The notes beneath the pieces were generated by a model that made no database searches, had not been told where the DNA came from, and saw only the letters and a program-made list of their open reading frames with translations. A DNA stretch of 64,000 nucleotides, from contig MBPM02000075.1 in assembly GCA_001695595.3 (NCBI GenBank), positions 124,001-188,000 on the forward strand. The letters run 5' to 3'. Source of the stretch: Plasmopara viticola (taxonomy: Eukaryota; Oomycota; Peronosporomycetes; Peronosporales; Peronosporaceae). Below are positions 45,923-58,730 of the stretch, one piece after another. A program made the translations under genes and the position numbers. Position 1 is the stretch's first letter, and every line of letters begins with the position of its first letter.

Positions 45923-46240
45923 ATGTATTACGTCATCGCGTTGCCAAGTTATGCACGTGCTAGGCTCAGTCTGGCTAGTCCACGGCATAGAGTGGTGTCC
46001 GCATACGTCGGGTCTCGTTCGGCGGGCAGTGCAGCCAGCACCGAGGTCGTGAGGGTCTTCCATTATTTTGTTTAGCTCTGCCTTGGTAAGAGCCCAGGTG
46101 GCGCCCTGGTGCTGGAGACCGTCGCGTCGAGGGCGAGACTCGTTAGAGACCTGCAGATGCCCGAGAGCACCTGCCCGAAGCGCGCGAGCATTTAGCCCCC
46201 GCGCTTGGAAGGAGGGCGTCACCCCAACCTTTTCCGTAGG
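45923..46240 (-). mobile_element. SINE copy C
   Basis: About 318 bp between perfect 15 bp duplications AACATAAACAATGTA (45908-45922 and 46241-46255). Minus orientation; the tail is short and mutated (TAATACATTACA type). It is 160 bp after the glycosyltransferase stop, so it may fall in that gene's 3' region. Confidence 0.9.
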
Positions 46241-46255
46241 AACATAAACAATGTA

Positions 46256-49200
46256 TTATGAAATCCGCGCCGTCATGGATGGGATAAATTTGATGAGGTT
46301 GCAAGTTATTAGGACGACAAAACCGATCCGTAAGTTGTTTGGGAGGAAGTATCTGTCGACGCATTTAATGAGTACATTGGCAACGGCAAAGCATCATAAA
46401 CTGGGCTCGGTTCTTAGCCATCTATGATGGGCGTATCGCGTTTGTCGACCTTCTAACGGGAAATGACAAAAGGTTGCGAGTGGTGGCCCGATTCCCAAGA
46501 GACCGGAGATGGTGAGCGGGCGTTTAAAATGTTGCATGTCTGTGAGCTTGTCACACATAGAGTCGTAAATCGCTTCTAGGACGATGCATTCGACTCGGCA
46601 TGTGGCAATTATCAGATCTTAAATAGGCTGGATTAAAATTAAATTTAATTTGCTACGTGCCAAATTTTGAGATATCGAATTTATTACTGATGTAGTGTAT
46701 TTATGTCGCTAGTAATGTTTTGTGTTGCCCTACTTGCATTCTGTCTCGGAATAACGAGAAGACATAAAAACTAAGGGATGTAGCAGCCCATTCAATACTA
46801 TCAAATCCAACGCTTAAATGATAAAGAGTTATACTGCTGTACGTGGCCGACCGCACACTATTTTCTTTGACTCCGAACGTACCTCAATCCGTAAGCGACC
46901 CCCCCTCCAATTCGCCGCGACACGTAGCGTTGGAAAGAACATATCTGGTCCTACCAATAGTGCTTTAGTTATCGAAACTGTCGAGATCAAAGACAGGGCT
47001 GGAAGCTCCATCAAAAAGCGCATTTGTTTGGCATATAGAACGGATGCGAATCTCGCGTTTTTAATGCGATGCTTCACTGCAGACGAAGTATCCAAAGCCA
47101 AGTAATTATCCCCTTAACAGCGATCGCAATTGCATATCTCCGAAAGAGCAGGTAAGTCGGATGTATATGTTGAAAGAGATACCGCGGACAATTGAATTCT
47201 TATGACACTAATTTCATTGCCATGGGTTTTGTCCGCAGTCCTTAAAGCCACGCGAGTGCTCACAATCTATATCGCTCGAGTATATAAGCTACCGGACTAG
47301 AAAAAACGATTTGTACGCGTTCCACAGTGATGAAGTTGGAGGTTCTTCTAGAGCCTTTCGTTTCTGAGTGGATCCTTAAAAGGTGCGCGCTTTAAGACTC
47401 GTCGCCCACGGCACAGAATCTACTTCAATCGTTGTAATAGGCAAAACCTTAGACGCAAAGGCATATTTTGGTACAGAGGCAGCTATGGTAGCCAGAGCAA
47501 CCTTTTTCGAAGCTAGCCCTGTCATTGAGTGTCGCAGCCGACTGGTAGCTCTCATCGCTGACCACTTCGACACTTCATATTAAGTCAAGGAGTAATAAAA
47601 AAAGACGTCTCTTTAAATTATTGAACCCTTTAGTCTTAGTAGGGGGAGGAATGTACCAGTTTCTTGCATCGTAAGCTAGACTCCCGTTAGAGAACCTTTG
47701 AAAAACGATAGACTCTGGGTTCACTAGGTAAGTTTGAGCGGTGTCTCTCAAGCTCAAGGTGATTGCCGAGGCAGGCCATATTATGATTCAGTCACACAAA
47801 TAATGTCAAAAGCTATATCGGTCAATAGATTCGCCAACCAGAGGTTTAAGTGCAGTTACTTTTCTCATACAAAGATGCTAAACCTGATTGTTGGCGCCCC
47901 AATAGCGATCATAATTGCATTTTTATGAATGGGCAGATAACTCTTATTGTCAATCTAACACTTTCGAGGGCGTACTGCGGGCAAAGCGGCTATTTAGGTA
48001 GCGTATAGTTAATCTGAGATTCCCCTACAGCTCAAATGCGTTGCAAGCTAGACAAATGCTTGCCATATTCGTTGCCCAAAGGCTAAAATATATTTGGATC
48101 ACCGAGCTAGGAAGAACCGTAGGCGTACGCTCCTCGCCTGAGTAAGGTGAAAAAATCATGTTCGAGTGTGGAAGTTATCGGTCCAAACCATATCAGCTTG
48201 AAGCTGGGTCTAATCTTTTGCGTTTGTGTGCTCACGATCAACGAAGAAGTGCTAATTGCGTATTATGTTGATGCCATTGAAGCGAGGAAGGTAGCGGTGG
48301 AAGCAATTTTGCCCTCATATCTGATGATTAATTACGCGGTTCCCGTGAAACTTCTTGAGCAAACTTTTTTTAAACAGTAGAACTTCCATGTATGTGCGAC
48401 TTCATAGCAAAGCAATACTAACAGCTTCAGTGTGGTTTTCTTACCACGTAAGACCTTTAAGTAGGATTTCAGGGCACGCAATCAAGTAATGCAATCGAAG
48501 TGAAGAGGCCTCAGCTATAGTCAACATTGCTTTCGACACTTGAACATTTTTACATTTTTTGCCCTTATATCTGGACAATAGCGTCAGCTCTGTCTGAGTC
48601 AGCGATACATCAACATTGCATAGAGCATCTTTGTTTACTTGGTATCGGTACATGTTAAATTAACTCACTAGTGTACCATCAAAGAAACACACGATTTAGG
48701 CACTGTTTATACAGAAGAGTACCGGTAAGCAAGCAAATATAAAAGAAATGACAAGATCTGCCGCCTTTGCTGAGGCTCAGGTGAGCCTGACAGCATTCTG
48801 TATATCTCCATAAATTAAGTGAGATTCACGCACCTACAAAATTAGTTTGTCAAATCGGCTGTTAGTATTTGGACAACAAGCTAATCGAAAAATCTACAAG
48901 GTCAAATCAGACCCGGCGCAAAGCAGAGTCCAGCCTTTTTGACAGCCCGAATATTCTCCCATTGTCTTGGCGAGCTTTAACTCCTGTGATATTAAACCTA
49001 CTAGTCGATTTAGAGCTCATGCGGTTTACTCCCATGGACAGATGTGGGTAGTATTAACACTTATATCGATCTAAAATCATGTGCATTTAGCGGAATAGGC
49101 CAAAAAGTTATACTTTCTAATGTCAGAAGAATAAGCAAGTGGGAAAGTTGATAAAAAAATTAAAGAACCGAACATCGCGATGACACCGCCAATTTTATTA

Positions 49201-49335
49201 AAAATGGATCTTAAAATTGCATAGAAAGGCAAAAAATACCACTCAGGAACCTTGTCGTTGTCGGTAGACTTGCCGGTGATAACAGCTGCGTCACATGACA
49301 TTTCTTGTCTTTAAACGACGGAAATACAAGGGAAC
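46256..49335. other. About 3 kb without a recognisable gene
   Basis: Short frames on both strands (for example 46818-47105 plus and its antisense 46829-47101, 47383-47583, 48147-48380). None has a motif I can name. Likely old transposon debris, possibly the far end of the gypsy element to the right. Confidence 0.4.
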
Positions 49336-51900
49336 TTTTCAGTACAAATTTGTGAATTGTAAGTCCAAGAAGAGAGTCACATAAGAAAACAGATATCTGG
49401 ATCCAATAAAATTCAAAAGGAAAAATTTACCTTTCGTAGAATCGACATTTTCTGGGGCTTCATCGAGTTGTCCCTCAAAGCCATCGGCCAACATGACCGA
49501 ATTCATAGTTTGCCAACGCTTAAGACCCTTGGAAGATAGCCACAATATTGAAGTTTGAAACACTGGATGCGAATTTGGTCCCGTCAAAAAAAATTCAAGA
49601 AATTTCGCACAACTTTGTTCACGATCAAGAATTGCCCAATGTATATATAAGCGCAAGGTTCTTTAACACAGCAGAAATTTTGTGACGGGCAATTAAATTT
49701 TTGCCAAATTGTCGCCAACCTCGAAGTCTTGAAAACGTCGATTCTTCTTTTAATAGTTATTCTTGCGCTTTGCTCAATGTGCGACTTTAGCAGGATATTC
49801 AGAAAAAGTAAAATCTTCTGTGCTAAATTTCGAAGCTTGTAAAGTTTTCATCATCTTAGGAACATATCTAAGATCCGCTTCGAACGGTGGCATTTCGATA
49901 GATAAGTATATGCGCCGATTATAGGCTATCCTAATCAAAGACAGAAAGTCACTTTAATCCTGTTGACGATACCTCGGACGTAATTTCTTTTAAACGGTCA
50001 GTCCTTTCTATTTGTCCGTTCGTTCGCACTTAAAGCCGGAAAAATTTGCGTTGTGCTCCTACCGCAGACACGATCACTTGCCATAATTTAAATGTGATTT
50101 TGGTCTCTTGATCAGACACAATGGTCTTTGGCATGCGATGGTCTTTCATAAACTCTTCATAAAGACCTTTGCAATTTCTGCAGTATCGTTATTGTCTCCG
50201 TGGCGTTGCGCACACTCCTTTTTGCTACGCGATCAAAAGCACGATGATGGCGATAAAATTTCTTCTGGCTTCCGGTAGAGACACCAAAACGTGCATTGAA
50301 ACGTTGACAGATCTACCTCTTAAACATTTACAAGTAATTTGGAAGTTTAGTTCGCCTTGTCTCGTTGCAAATTGATTTCGTAAGTACTGACACACTGCTT
50401 GATTTTCAGCTACCGCAAATTCATATGACTAGAAGCGGAACTCAGCAAGCTCACTGAGTCATCGACACGCTGCGGTAATCTTCTAGGTCAGGATCATCTT
50501 AGTACTCTTGGAATCCGCTTCGACCACAAATAAATTATCGAGAAGGCACACACTATAATTTAGACCATTCATAATTGCAAAAAACCCTTGCTTAGCAAGG
50601 CAAAGTGTTATACTAGGGCTGGCATCATCTTTCGACTGGCTGACGCAATTATGTATTTTAGCTCCTCCTCTTGAAACAAGGTTTCCTCGATTGCAAAAAT
50701 CAAGGCATCCGTTCGATACAATATATTTTCAAGAAGTCTGGAAAACTGAGGAGAGGTAAAAATGTCAAGCAAAATTTGGGTTCAGTTAAGCAGCGTGAAA
50801 TAACGTCTGAGAGTGATCACTTCTCGAGAACATTTTCCTTTCAAACTTTAAATAATCGGTCCTGCAAATTGTGCAAAGTCTTCGCAAAACCTTGGGACAT
50901 AGACTGCAGTGTTTAGTTAAGGTACATTCGCTTTTTCGTCATGGGTACATCCCAATTTGCACTACTCTTTATCTTCGAATAACATTCGGACGCCTTTTTG
51001 TCCGGCAAAGTCTCCAAGACAAGAGTCACAACTATACAGATCTGGCACTTGAACAACATCACGTATAGTTGGTGTTCTTCACATCTCTTGAGAACACGCT
51101 TTAAGGCCGTGAAGCGGTCTGCGACATCTTTCTTTACAGTAAACACAAAGAGTAGATTCATACACATCTTTAGGATTTACAACACTTTCTGCAAAAAAAC
51201 ACTTAATTGCATTCGAGCTCCGGCTTAGTGACAAGATAATCAAATGGATTATCTGAGGTCGAAAAAGCGGTAAACGAAATTTTTGAATATTGTAGTATAG
51301 CCGGATGATGATTTCAAATCGGTACATGTACGAAAATCAATCACTTCCAGACATGAATCAAAGATGTCGTCCTTACGCGGCAACCGCATCAACGACAAGA
51401 CCATCACAAAACTTAGCAGACGCTGGACTTGCACAATGCACTTACCAAAAGGCTTCTTGATACAGAATGCCGGTGCCATAAAGCCAAACGGCCTCATGTG
51501 ATCTGATGACGAAGACAGCCTCAGTGTTTTGTCGCGACGCAGCATTTACAGGAGCTGCTGAGAAGAAATTAGCTGCGTTATTCCATGACAGCTATTGTGA
51601 TTTTGTTGTCAAGCATAGGTACAAAATCTAGTAGCTCTGATTTATGCGAGCCATGCGTTGTCCAGCAATCTATCTAGCTGGGCATTGCTCCGACCGGCTT
51701 AGCTGGATTGTCTCGTGATGTTCAGTGCTGACGCGACGTCTTGCACCCAGTCGATTTTGGCAGTCTTCTCACCGCGACAGATCATTTTTATGATAACTCG
51801 CCTCACAAAACTTTTGACACACCACTTAGCTTGCATCTGTTGTCAATAACGATGGTGACGGGCATCCCCTGACCAACGTCCTTAAAAGCTTGAGGCTCTA
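49336..51900 (-). pseudogene. Ty3/gypsy pol remnant (RT and integrase) on the minus strand
   Basis: Right to left on minus: MRLPRKDDIFDSCLEVIDFR and DLKSSSGYTTIFK (RT palm, 51270-51390). Then VADRFTALKRVLKRCEEHQL plus a thumb-like stretch ending DVPMTKK (50930-51110). Last comes an integrase core with MPKTIVSDQE, TFKLWQVIV and TNGQIERT (about 49990-50150). This is the gypsy order RT-RNase H-integrase. Frames shift often and stops are common; no LTRs were found by eye. The boundaries are soft, and gag-like debris may extend to about 52500. Confidence 0.65.
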
Positions 51901-53851
51901 TTCTTAGCACGCCTTCAAAGTAATGATTTCCTTCCTCTTATCTTTAAGCTTTTGGCTGATTTAGTCCATCGAGTTTCTAATCTATCTTTGTTATGAAACG
52001 CTTTGGTTTCCGGGGTTGTGACTTGTTCGCTTGATGCCCATATTACACTAGTAATTTCTTGTATTAATTGGTTTCACCAACTAATGGGCAGACTCGAAGC
52101 TGAAAGCCAATTCAATGGGTTCTTAGAGAATACTCAAAGTTTTCTCTTTCTCCTTTGCCATTCCAAATGGTGTTATTCCTATATTCTGTTCTAACTAAAT
52201 AAGTTTACTGGTCTCCAACACATTTTAAGATATCAACTTCTGACACCAAGAGACATAATGGTGTATAGTTCCCCTTCTATCTAGATGAAACATCCGCTTA
52301 AAAGGATCATGCTCAATATACTTGAGCCTGAACCACATGCACTTTTTACATGTAGGCTTGCACTTGAGCTTGCATCTGGACTAGACATTGCTGTCGTTGC
52401 TAAGTGAGATACAACTGCTGCATGAGAAGAGTGTCTCAGCCCGCGGATACAAAAAAGATAAACATTCTGGAAAAGTTTAATAGGCTTAGCGATTGGCACT
52501 TACCGTATCCCTCGGAGCAAATGCTCGTGCTCTCAAGCACAACTTTGGCCATAAAGCTTCAGCATCAGTAGCGCTTATTCTGCTCCATTGACGAGGTCCT
52601 AAGCTTTAAAGTGGGTGCTTTGTCGTAAACCTTTGTTGTTAAGCCACCAAAATCTGCTTTAAAGACTTATAAAGAATACAATACTGATTGATTCTTGTTT
52701 GCCAAATAACTTTTCTGTTACAGATAAATAGAGTGGTATAAAACACTTTCAACTGTTTTTGAGCTTGATGCATACGACGCATTAGGTTTCTAGTGATGTC
52801 GGGAGCTAGATTTTTTGCGTTTGTGTTCTCACAACCCGATATCTCGTTTCGAATGAGTTGGATGGGCTTTAGCTACTTCACCGTTGCTAAACACAAGCTC
52901 TTTTTAAATTTTGACGTCCTGGACGGTCTGTTAATCACATTATGTTCGCCCACGTCTTCAAATAATGCTGCGCAAGTATGCCTTCCTGCTAAATGTATCC
53001 GTGTCTGCAAAACTTATGAGTCGATACTTAGACAGAAAGAACACGGATGCATAAGCAGCAAAATCTATATCATAGAGGTAGCGACCAACTACCATAGCTT
53101 GGTTTAATTTCATACAACATAGTACTTTATTAGCTCTCTATGCAACTTTCACATATCACTGACCTGCACTGCAGCACCTGCACTGCAGCACCTGCGAGAG
53201 ACACACCTCATGTGAGAAGTATGAAACCTAGCAACGTCCTGAACAACATTCTCTACGTTTTCTAAAGCTCTACTAAGTATTGTAGGACCTTCAACAGCGA
53301 GGTGAGCTGTGCAAGAAGAATTATACGGTGTGGGTACGTATTCCTCTTACCTCGAGGTGCAAATTTAGTCTCTTGATCATTTAGCAATAAAATTTCCGAT
53401 AAAGGGTCGCATATGTATCTGGCCAAATTATACGAGTGTCTTGCTAAACCTTTACTATTGTGTGTGTTAGCCACATGCACATCATTCTCGTGGTTGTACA
53501 TTGCATCGCAATTCTGCAGGACAGCATTAAATACATCCTTGCTATGTTCCGTCAGTAGTTATCAGCTTTGCAGGGAAGTTGATACGACAAAGAGTGTGGC
53601 GCCAGAACCTCTCGATACGAATGTGCCTGCAAGCGTATCTCTTACTGTTACTAAATCTTGATTTAAAATCAGTGCCGCGTCGATCTGCTTGAATAATACG
53701 CTATTCATTCCTCAGTTAAATAAAGTATGTATATAACTCTAGCAAAACGATAATTAAACAACGTTTTGACCTTCCGAATAAAGACAACACTATCCATAAA
53801 ATTCGGACACTCCCCTGATCAGCGGACAGCTAACTCGAATGCAGAGAAGCA
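51901..53851. other. No recognisable gene; left flank of the copia insertion
   Basis: Short frames only (52003-52194, 52793-53107, 53413-53661 plus; 52281-52499 minus). Includes a 14 bp tandem repeat near 53163. Confidence 0.4.
53163..53195. repeat. Short tandem repeat, 14 bp unit
   Basis: CCTGCACTGCAGCA occurs twice in a row, followed by a partial third unit CCTGC. Confidence 0.85.
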
Positions 53852-53856
53852 TGTTA

Positions 53857-54063
53857 TGTTGAAAAGATGATGTGAGCAGTAGAAGGCAAGTTTGGAAGTA
53901 AATGTATTTAAGGTCCTTAGTTCGCTATTCCGAGCTACCTCTAAGCCTTTCCTATGACGTCATCGTGGGCGCAATCATGTCGCGTCATCGTGTGCGTAAT
54001 CATGTCGTCCTATGGTCCGGAGATTCGATCGCGCAACGTGTGCTGATAGCTGTTTTTCTAACA
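53857..54063 (-). repeat. Copia 3' LTR
   Basis: 207 bp, TG...CA, identical base for base by eye to 58519-58725. Contains TGACGTCA (53955-53962) and two 25 bp imperfect direct repeats (53959-53983, 53984-54008). Confidence 0.97.
53955..53962. promoter_or_regulatory. CRE-like bZIP site in copia LTR
   Basis: A perfect TGACGTCA palindrome, also at 58617-58624 in the other LTR. Two further GTCATCG half-site words are in the adjoining 25 bp repeats. LTR promoters often use host stress factors; binding here is inference. Confidence 0.4.
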
Positions 54064-54072
54064 CTCCTCCTC
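54064..54072 (-). other. Copia polypurine tract
   Basis: On minus, GAGGAGGAG directly precedes the 3' LTR, the place and composition of the plus-strand primer. Confidence 0.75.
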
Positions 54073-54096
54073 GCGATCGTGTCCCCGCCGCCGTAA

Positions 54097-56775
54097 CTAG
54101 CGCAACCCCACGAGCGCTCGCAGCTCTGCAAGCTTGTGCTGATCTAACGCCTTTGTCAGTAAGTCCGCGAGCATAAGCTCTGACCGGACGTAGCGCATCT
54201 CAACGACGCCACGACGAGCAAAGTCCTTAACAAACTTGAGGCGCACGTCGATGTGTTTAGCTTTTAGAGACGAAGTCTCTCCTTCGATCTGGCGAATCGT
54301 GGCCTGGTTATCCGCATGCATTGTCATAGGCTGAGTCGGTGCAAGTCCCACCTCTTTAAGCATCTCTTGAATACCAAGAAGCTCGCGTGCCGTCTCAGAC
54401 GCCGCGACAAATTCGGCCTCCATAGTCGAGAGAGAGACGCCACCTTGTTTCTTGGCTGCCCAGCTTACAGGCATCCCATTTAGCAAAACGATGGCACCAG
54501 TGAGCGATTTTCTGTCTCCCTTGTCGGCAGCAAAGTCGGCATCACTGTATGACTCGAGCGTTATTTGTTCGTTGCGGTCGGTATTAGCTCGCATTTCAAG
54601 CCGCATCACCTTGCTGCCACTAAGATAGCGCGCTATCCTTTTTGCGAGTTTCCAGTCTCGTACGCGCGGTGCATGTGTCTGGCGCGTGGCTTTGTGAACC
54701 GCAAACGCAATATCTGGACGCGTGCATCGTGCGATCCAAAGCAAACTACCGACCAACGACTGAAACGAACGTATACTTGGTGACCCGGATTCCTGCAGCA
54801 GCGCACTATCTGCCGTAACTTCTTCGTAGCAATCATCACCAATAGGCGTCCGCGTGGGGTTGGCCGAACCCATGCCGTGCTCACGCAACAGCTCGCCAAT
54901 AGCCTCCTCCTGATCAAGGGCATATGCGTGCGTGTCGAGTGCCGTCACCCTTATACCGAGAAACTTCGACACTGGTCCAAGATTCTTGATCGAAAGCGAT
55001 GCCATCGACACGAAAAATTGCTCAACCGCTGCAGCTCTTGTTGCTGTGACAAGAAGATCGTCGACGTAGACGCCGACCACTGTCAAGATTTCTTCCTCGC
55101 GCTTGAAATACAGACACATGTCGCTGATACACTGCTTGAATCCTGCTTCAGTGAGTCGTGCGTGTAGCAATTGACTCCATAATCGTCCTGCCTGCTTCAG
55201 TCCATACAGGCTCTTCTTCAGCTCAAGCGCGACTTCGATTACGTTGGTCGCACCAAGCTTCTTTAGTTGTTCGTCCTTGATGTCCATACCCCTAGGCACG
55301 TGAAGCAGAATCTCAAGGTCCTTCTCCTTGTCGGCCTTGACGTAGGCGTTCGGAATATCACCATGCTTTGCCGGCACCCCCCACGTCGCTGCAAGGCCTA
55401 ATATGACCTTAACTGTCGACATATCCATGACCGCAGCGAAGGTGAGCGCGTAATCGATGCCGAAAACTTGCTCATTCCCGCACGCAACTAGCCGCGCCTT
55501 GAGGCGCTCCACCGCGCCATTGGCATCAGTTTTGGTCTTGAATACCCACTTACTGTGAAGCATGTTGGCCCCAGCCGGTCGCTTGATCACATTCCAGACA
55601 CCATTGTTTTGGAGAGCGAGGATCTCCTCGAGCATTGCCTTTCTCCATCCTTCAGCTTTCGTGCTGCGCATTGCCTCCGCGTGTGTCTTGGGATCTGCCT
55701 CGTAAACTTGCATCACAGCTGGTACATCACTTGTCACGGGTTTACTGTCTTGTGCCGCTCGCTTGGCAGCCCCTCGTGTGGCATGGGTTGCACGTACCCA
55801 CGATTTCTGATTAGCCGTCCCCTTTGTTTTTGCTACGACGGGAACAATCGAAGATGTCTCCTCCTCAGCTCCTGCTTCGTAGAGTAGCTGCCCGCTGTGC
55901 TTGTCGGAGATTGCCTTAATGTTCTTGACGTGCTGGGTCACGATCACGACATTGGCCTTGCGTACGAACACACGATATCCTTTGGTCTCGTCGCTGCGAC
56001 CCACGATGATACCAATCTGCGCCCGCTGTGCAAAAGAGTTCTTCTTCGGGTCACGGTACACTGTGCATACCGAACCAAAAGTAACGATATCACGAAGATC
56101 GGGCGCTTGACTTGTTAGTACCTCGATTGGTGATGCTTGTTTGACGTTCGAGCTTGTGGGGCTTCGATTCAGAATGTACGCTGAGTATTCCACCGCATCT
56201 CCCCAGAACTTCAGCGGGAGCTTGCTAGCAAAAATCATAGAGCGAGCCATGTTTAGAATCGTCCGGTGCATGCGCTCTGCCTTGCCATTTGATGCTTGAT
56301 TTCTTGCTTCGCTCACCTGCCGTGACACGCCGGCGGACTGGCAGAACAAATCAACGTTCCGATATTCGCCACCCCCATCTGTGCGTAACACATGAATGCG
56401 ACAGTCGAAACGCTTCTCAAAAAACACTAAGAATTCCTTGAACCTTTTCGCCGCTTGGTCCTTGGTGCGTGCCAGAAATACGCGGCAGTAATTGCTCTTG
56501 TGATCGACGAAGTTAACGAGATACCGATTGCCAAGGCGGTCCCTTGGTGTCATCGGTCCCTTAAGGTCTGAGCAAATCACACCACCGATGCGATCGATCG
56601 GGGAGTGCACACCCGTATCTTTCTTTGACTGCGCGCTCTTGGTTTGCTTACTCTGTGCGCATGTGACGCACACCATGCGGCGACAGTCCGTGAGCTGAAT
56701 TCCAGAGCCGGGCTCGAGCGCCATCTTCTTGATTCTGTCGTACGATAGATGCCCGAAACGCTGATGGAAATGCAT
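54097..56775 (-). CDS. Copia integrase, reverse transcriptase and RNase H polyprotein part
   Basis: An 892-residue frame starting at an internal Met; in life it should be the continuation of the gag-protease frame. It begins with the integrase zinc finger ([10 protein letters not shown]...CVTCAQ) and continues with the integrase core carrying the D, D, E residues ([22 protein letters not shown]). RT follows with [10 protein letters not shown] and YVDDLLV, then RNase H with [16 protein letters not shown] and [13 protein letters not shown], ending 33 bp before the LTR. All catalytic motifs are present and there are no stops. Upstream in this frame the first stop (TAG) is only 36 bp before the Met, so the integrase cannot be made alone in the normal way; a -1 shift from the upstream frame is needed. 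Confidence 0.95.
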   Translation of the reverse strand: MHFHQRFGHLSYDRIKKMALEPGSGIQLTDCRRMVCVTCAQSKQTKSAQSKKDTGVHSPIDRIGGVICSDLKGPMTPRDRLGNRYLVNFVDHKSNYCRVFLARTKDQAAKRFKEFLVFFEKRFDCRIHVLRTDGGGEYRNVDLFCQSAGVSRQVSEARNQASNGKAERMHRTILNMARSMIFASKLPLKFWGDAVEYSAYILNRSPTSSNVKQASPIEVLTSQAPDLRDIVTFGSVCTVYRDPKKNSFAQRAQIGIIVGRSDETKGYRVFVRKANVVIVTQHVKNIKAISDKHSGQLLYEAGAEEETSSIVPVVAKTKGTANQKSWVRATHATRGAAKRAAQDSKPVTSDVPAVMQVYEADPKTHAEAMRSTKAEGWRKAMLEEILALQNNGVWNVIKRPAGANMLHSKWVFKTKTDANGAVERLKARLVACGNEQVFGIDYALTFAAVMDMSTVKVILGLAATWGVPAKHGDIPNAYVKADKEKDLEILLHVPRGMDIKDEQLKKLGATNVIEVALELKKSLYGLKQAGRLWSQLLHARLTEAGFKQCISDMCLYFKREEEILTVVGVYVDDLLVTATRAAAVEQFFVSMASLSIKNLGPVSKFLGIRVTALDTHAYALDQEEAIGELLREHGMGSANPTRTPIGDDCYEEVTADSALLQESGSPSIRSFQSLVGSLLWIARCTRPDIAFAVHKATRQTHAPRVRDWKLAKRIARYLSGSKVMRLEMRANTDRNEQITLESYSDADFAADKGDRKSLTGAIVLLNGMPVSWAAKKQGGVSLSTMEAEFVAASETARELLGIQEMLKEVGLAPTQPMTMHADNQATIRQIEGETSSLKAKHIDVRLKFVKDFARRGVVEMRYVRSELMLADLLTKALDQHKLAELRALVGLR

Positions 56776-58514
56776 GAGTGTTCCACGCTGGACGTTTTCT
56801 CTGCACCCCTAGCAATCGATGCCACGATGGAGCCAGTCTTGTTGATGCCGTTTCGTTCGGCTTGCACTTCTACAACAAGCACATTGTTTTGCATTGCCAC
56901 ATCAAAGACGACGTCGCCTGTGTTGAGCGATCTAATCGTTCGCCGATCGTTTGCGTAAGCGAGCTTGAATCCTTTGAACTCAAGCTTGCCGTACGACAAT
57001 ATATTGCGGGCTAGCATTGGTGCGTAGTAGACGTCCGTTAAGCGAACGATGCTCGGCTTGCCGAGCGCAGTTACCCGCAGTAGCACGCTACCGACCAGCG
57101 TCAGCTGAAGCATCTTGCCATCGGCTACCAAACACTGATCGTCACATTCTCGTGCATCTTCGAGTAGAGCTGCGTCGTTCACGAGATGCCGGCTCGACCC
57201 GCTGTCCAAGATCCAAACCTTCTCTTGAGTGTTGCTATCTTGTACGCATAAGGTGTAATTTACAACGTCCTTCGTCTTGACGTTTCTCTTCCAGCTACCC
57301 TTGGCACCATTATGCCTCTTCTTCTTATCGGAACAAGCAGCCAAAATGTGACCAACCTTGCCGCATCCAAAGCACGCTCGTGTCTCGACGCGTGGTTTGC
57401 TCTCGACGATGTTCGCAACGACGTCTTTCCCAAACGAAGCAGGACCCCTCGTATCAATCTCAACAGACTGTGCGAAATGCGCGAGCTCTTCCGCTTGAAC
57501 GAGGAAATCAAGGCGCCTGGCATCATACTTTGCCATGAGTACCGTGCGCAGCTCACTCGACGCATAGTGGACAATGTTGTCGAGCACTTGCGCATCAGCC
57601 CCTCCGCACGCGTCGCTCACTGCCACCAAGTACAGGTAGTGCTCGGGCCAGGTCCTCTTGGCGTCTTTCTTTGCCGTGAACAGTCTCATTGACTGTGACG
57701 CAGTGATCGTCGTCTTAAACGTCTGGTGTAGTCGCTCCATTACATGGTCCAGCGTCGGGAGCTGGCGCCACCAAGTCTCGACCTGCTTGTTGTAGTACCG
57801 CTCGGCCGTGCCACTCAAGTAGTGACCAAGCAAGTCAGTCTTCACGTCTTCTGACCATTCAAAACCACACGCTGCTTGCGCGTACTGAATCTGACGCATA
57901 AAAGTCCGACCCCAATCCAGAAACCCGGAGCCCAGTCCTCGATACAATTCCGTTCCGTCAAACTTGCGAATCGTGAGCCTGCGCTGCCGCTCATCTGGTA
58001 CACGCATCGCTTGTTGTGCGACCGGCTCCGTTCGTCGCGCGTAATCCTGTGCCGCTGCAAACTGTGGTGATCGGAACTGGGTTTGCTGCGGCACTTCACC
58101 GCGCTGAGCGCCCCATTCCGACCGTGCAGGTTGTCTTCCTGCCTCATGCGTACGCTGCACGTATGCGCGGCCTTGGCCATGCCTTTGCTGCACGGGCGAA
58201 TGACTTAGCGCATCGATGTTCATCGGAATACCCCCTCGGCCATTGCCAAGAGCGGAATGGAACATGCCAGACTCAATTGCTCCAAGCATACGCTCGTCCT
58301 CGTCTCTCTTCACTTGCGAGGCCTCCATCTGCGTCATCCGTGCTTGGAGGTCGAGGAGCGTGGCGAGGATCCTTGCGTTGACGTCGTCGCTCCTTCCATG
58401 AGCGATGGACGTGGCTTCCACAACTACTGGAGACGCTGTGGCCCTGTCGTGGCCGGCGTCGAAGCTGACTGGAGTCGGTGTGCTTGGCGCGTCGTCGGAG
58501 TCACTTGGGCTCAT
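56577..58514 (-). CDS. Copia gag and protease polyprotein part
   Basis: A 645-residue frame from ATG 58514, five bases after the 5' LTR. The gag region has a capsid-like part at about 175-350 ([30 protein letters not shown]), a zinc knuckle [14 protein letters not shown] at 381-394, and the aspartic protease start [12 protein letters not shown] with DSGS at 437-440. The last ~70 residues run through the integrase zinc-finger DNA in the wrong frame, so the real junction with the downstream frame lies before 56775. A T-run at 56795-56798 (A-run on minus) is the best candidate place: adding one base there would make the frames continuous. Confidence 0.92.
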   Translation of the reverse strand: MSPSDSDDAPSTPTPVSFDAGHDRATASPVVVEATSIAHGRSDDVNARILATLLDLQARMTQMEASQVKRDEDERMLGAIESGMFHSALGNGRGGIPMNIDALSHSPVQQRHGQGRAYVQRTHEAGRQPARSEWGAQRGEVPQQTQFRSPQFAAAQDYARRTEPVAQQAMRVPDERQRRLTIRKFDGTELYRGLGSGFLDWGRTFMRQIQYAQAACGFEWSEDVKTDLLGHYLSGTAERYYNKQVETWWRQLPTLDHVMERLHQTFKTTITASQSMRLFTAKKDAKRTWPEHYLYLVAVSDACGGADAQVLDNIVHYASSELRTVLMAKYDARRLDFLVQAEELAHFAQSVEIDTRGPASFGKDVVANIVESKPRVETRACFGCGKVGHILAACSDKKKRHNGAKGSWKRNVKTKDVVNYTLCVQDSNTQEKVWILDSGSSRHLVNDAALLEDARECDDQCLVADGKMLQLTLVGSVLLRVTALGKPSIVRLTDVYYAPMLARNILSYGKLEFKGFKLAYANDRRTIRSLNTGDVVFDVAMQNNVLVVEVQAERNGINKTGSIVASIARGAEKTSSVEHSCISISVSGIYRTTESRRWRSSPALEFSSRTVAAWCASHAHRVSKPRARSQRKIRVCTPRSIASVV

Positions 58515-58518
58515 AACC
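58502..58518 (-). other. Copia primer-binding site, initiator-tRNA-Met anticodon-loop type
   Basis: Just inside the 5' LTR the minus strand reads GGTTATGAGCCC; its complement GGGCTCATAACC equals the anticodon stem-loop (CAU) of eukaryotic initiator tRNA-Met. Drosophila copia and yeast Ty5 are primed by such a 5' half-tRNA. The gag start codon lies within this site. Confidence 0.75.
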
Positions 58519-58725
58519 TGTTGAAAAGATGATGTGAGCAGTAGAAGGCAAGTTTGGAAGTAAATGTATTTAAGGTCCTTAGTTCGCTATTCCGAGCTAC
58601 CTCTAAGCCTTTCCTATGACGTCATCGTGGGCGCAATCATGTCGCGTCATCGTGTGCGTAATCATGTCGTCCTATGGTCCGGAGATTCGATCGCGCAACG
58701 TGTGCTGATAGCTGTTTTTCTAACA
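58519..58725 (-). repeat. Copia 5' LTR
   Basis: 207 bp, identical to 53857-54063; followed by target duplication TGTTA at 58726-58730. Should contain the promoter and transcription start of the element. Confidence 0.97.
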
Positions 58726-58730
58726 TGTTA

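Larger units (their letters stand above)
53857..58725 (-). mobile_element. Young Ty1/copia LTR retrotransposon
   Basis: A complete 4869 bp element on minus. It has identical 207 bp LTRs (53857-54063, 58519-58725), TG...CA ends and 5 bp target duplications TGTTA (53852-53856 and 58726-58730). A primer-binding site follows the 5' LTR, and a purine tract precedes the 3' LTR. Gene order gag-protease-integrase-RT-RNase H places it in copia. Identical LTRs mean a recent insertion. The coding region is split by one frame change (see the two CDS entries). Confidence 0.97.
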
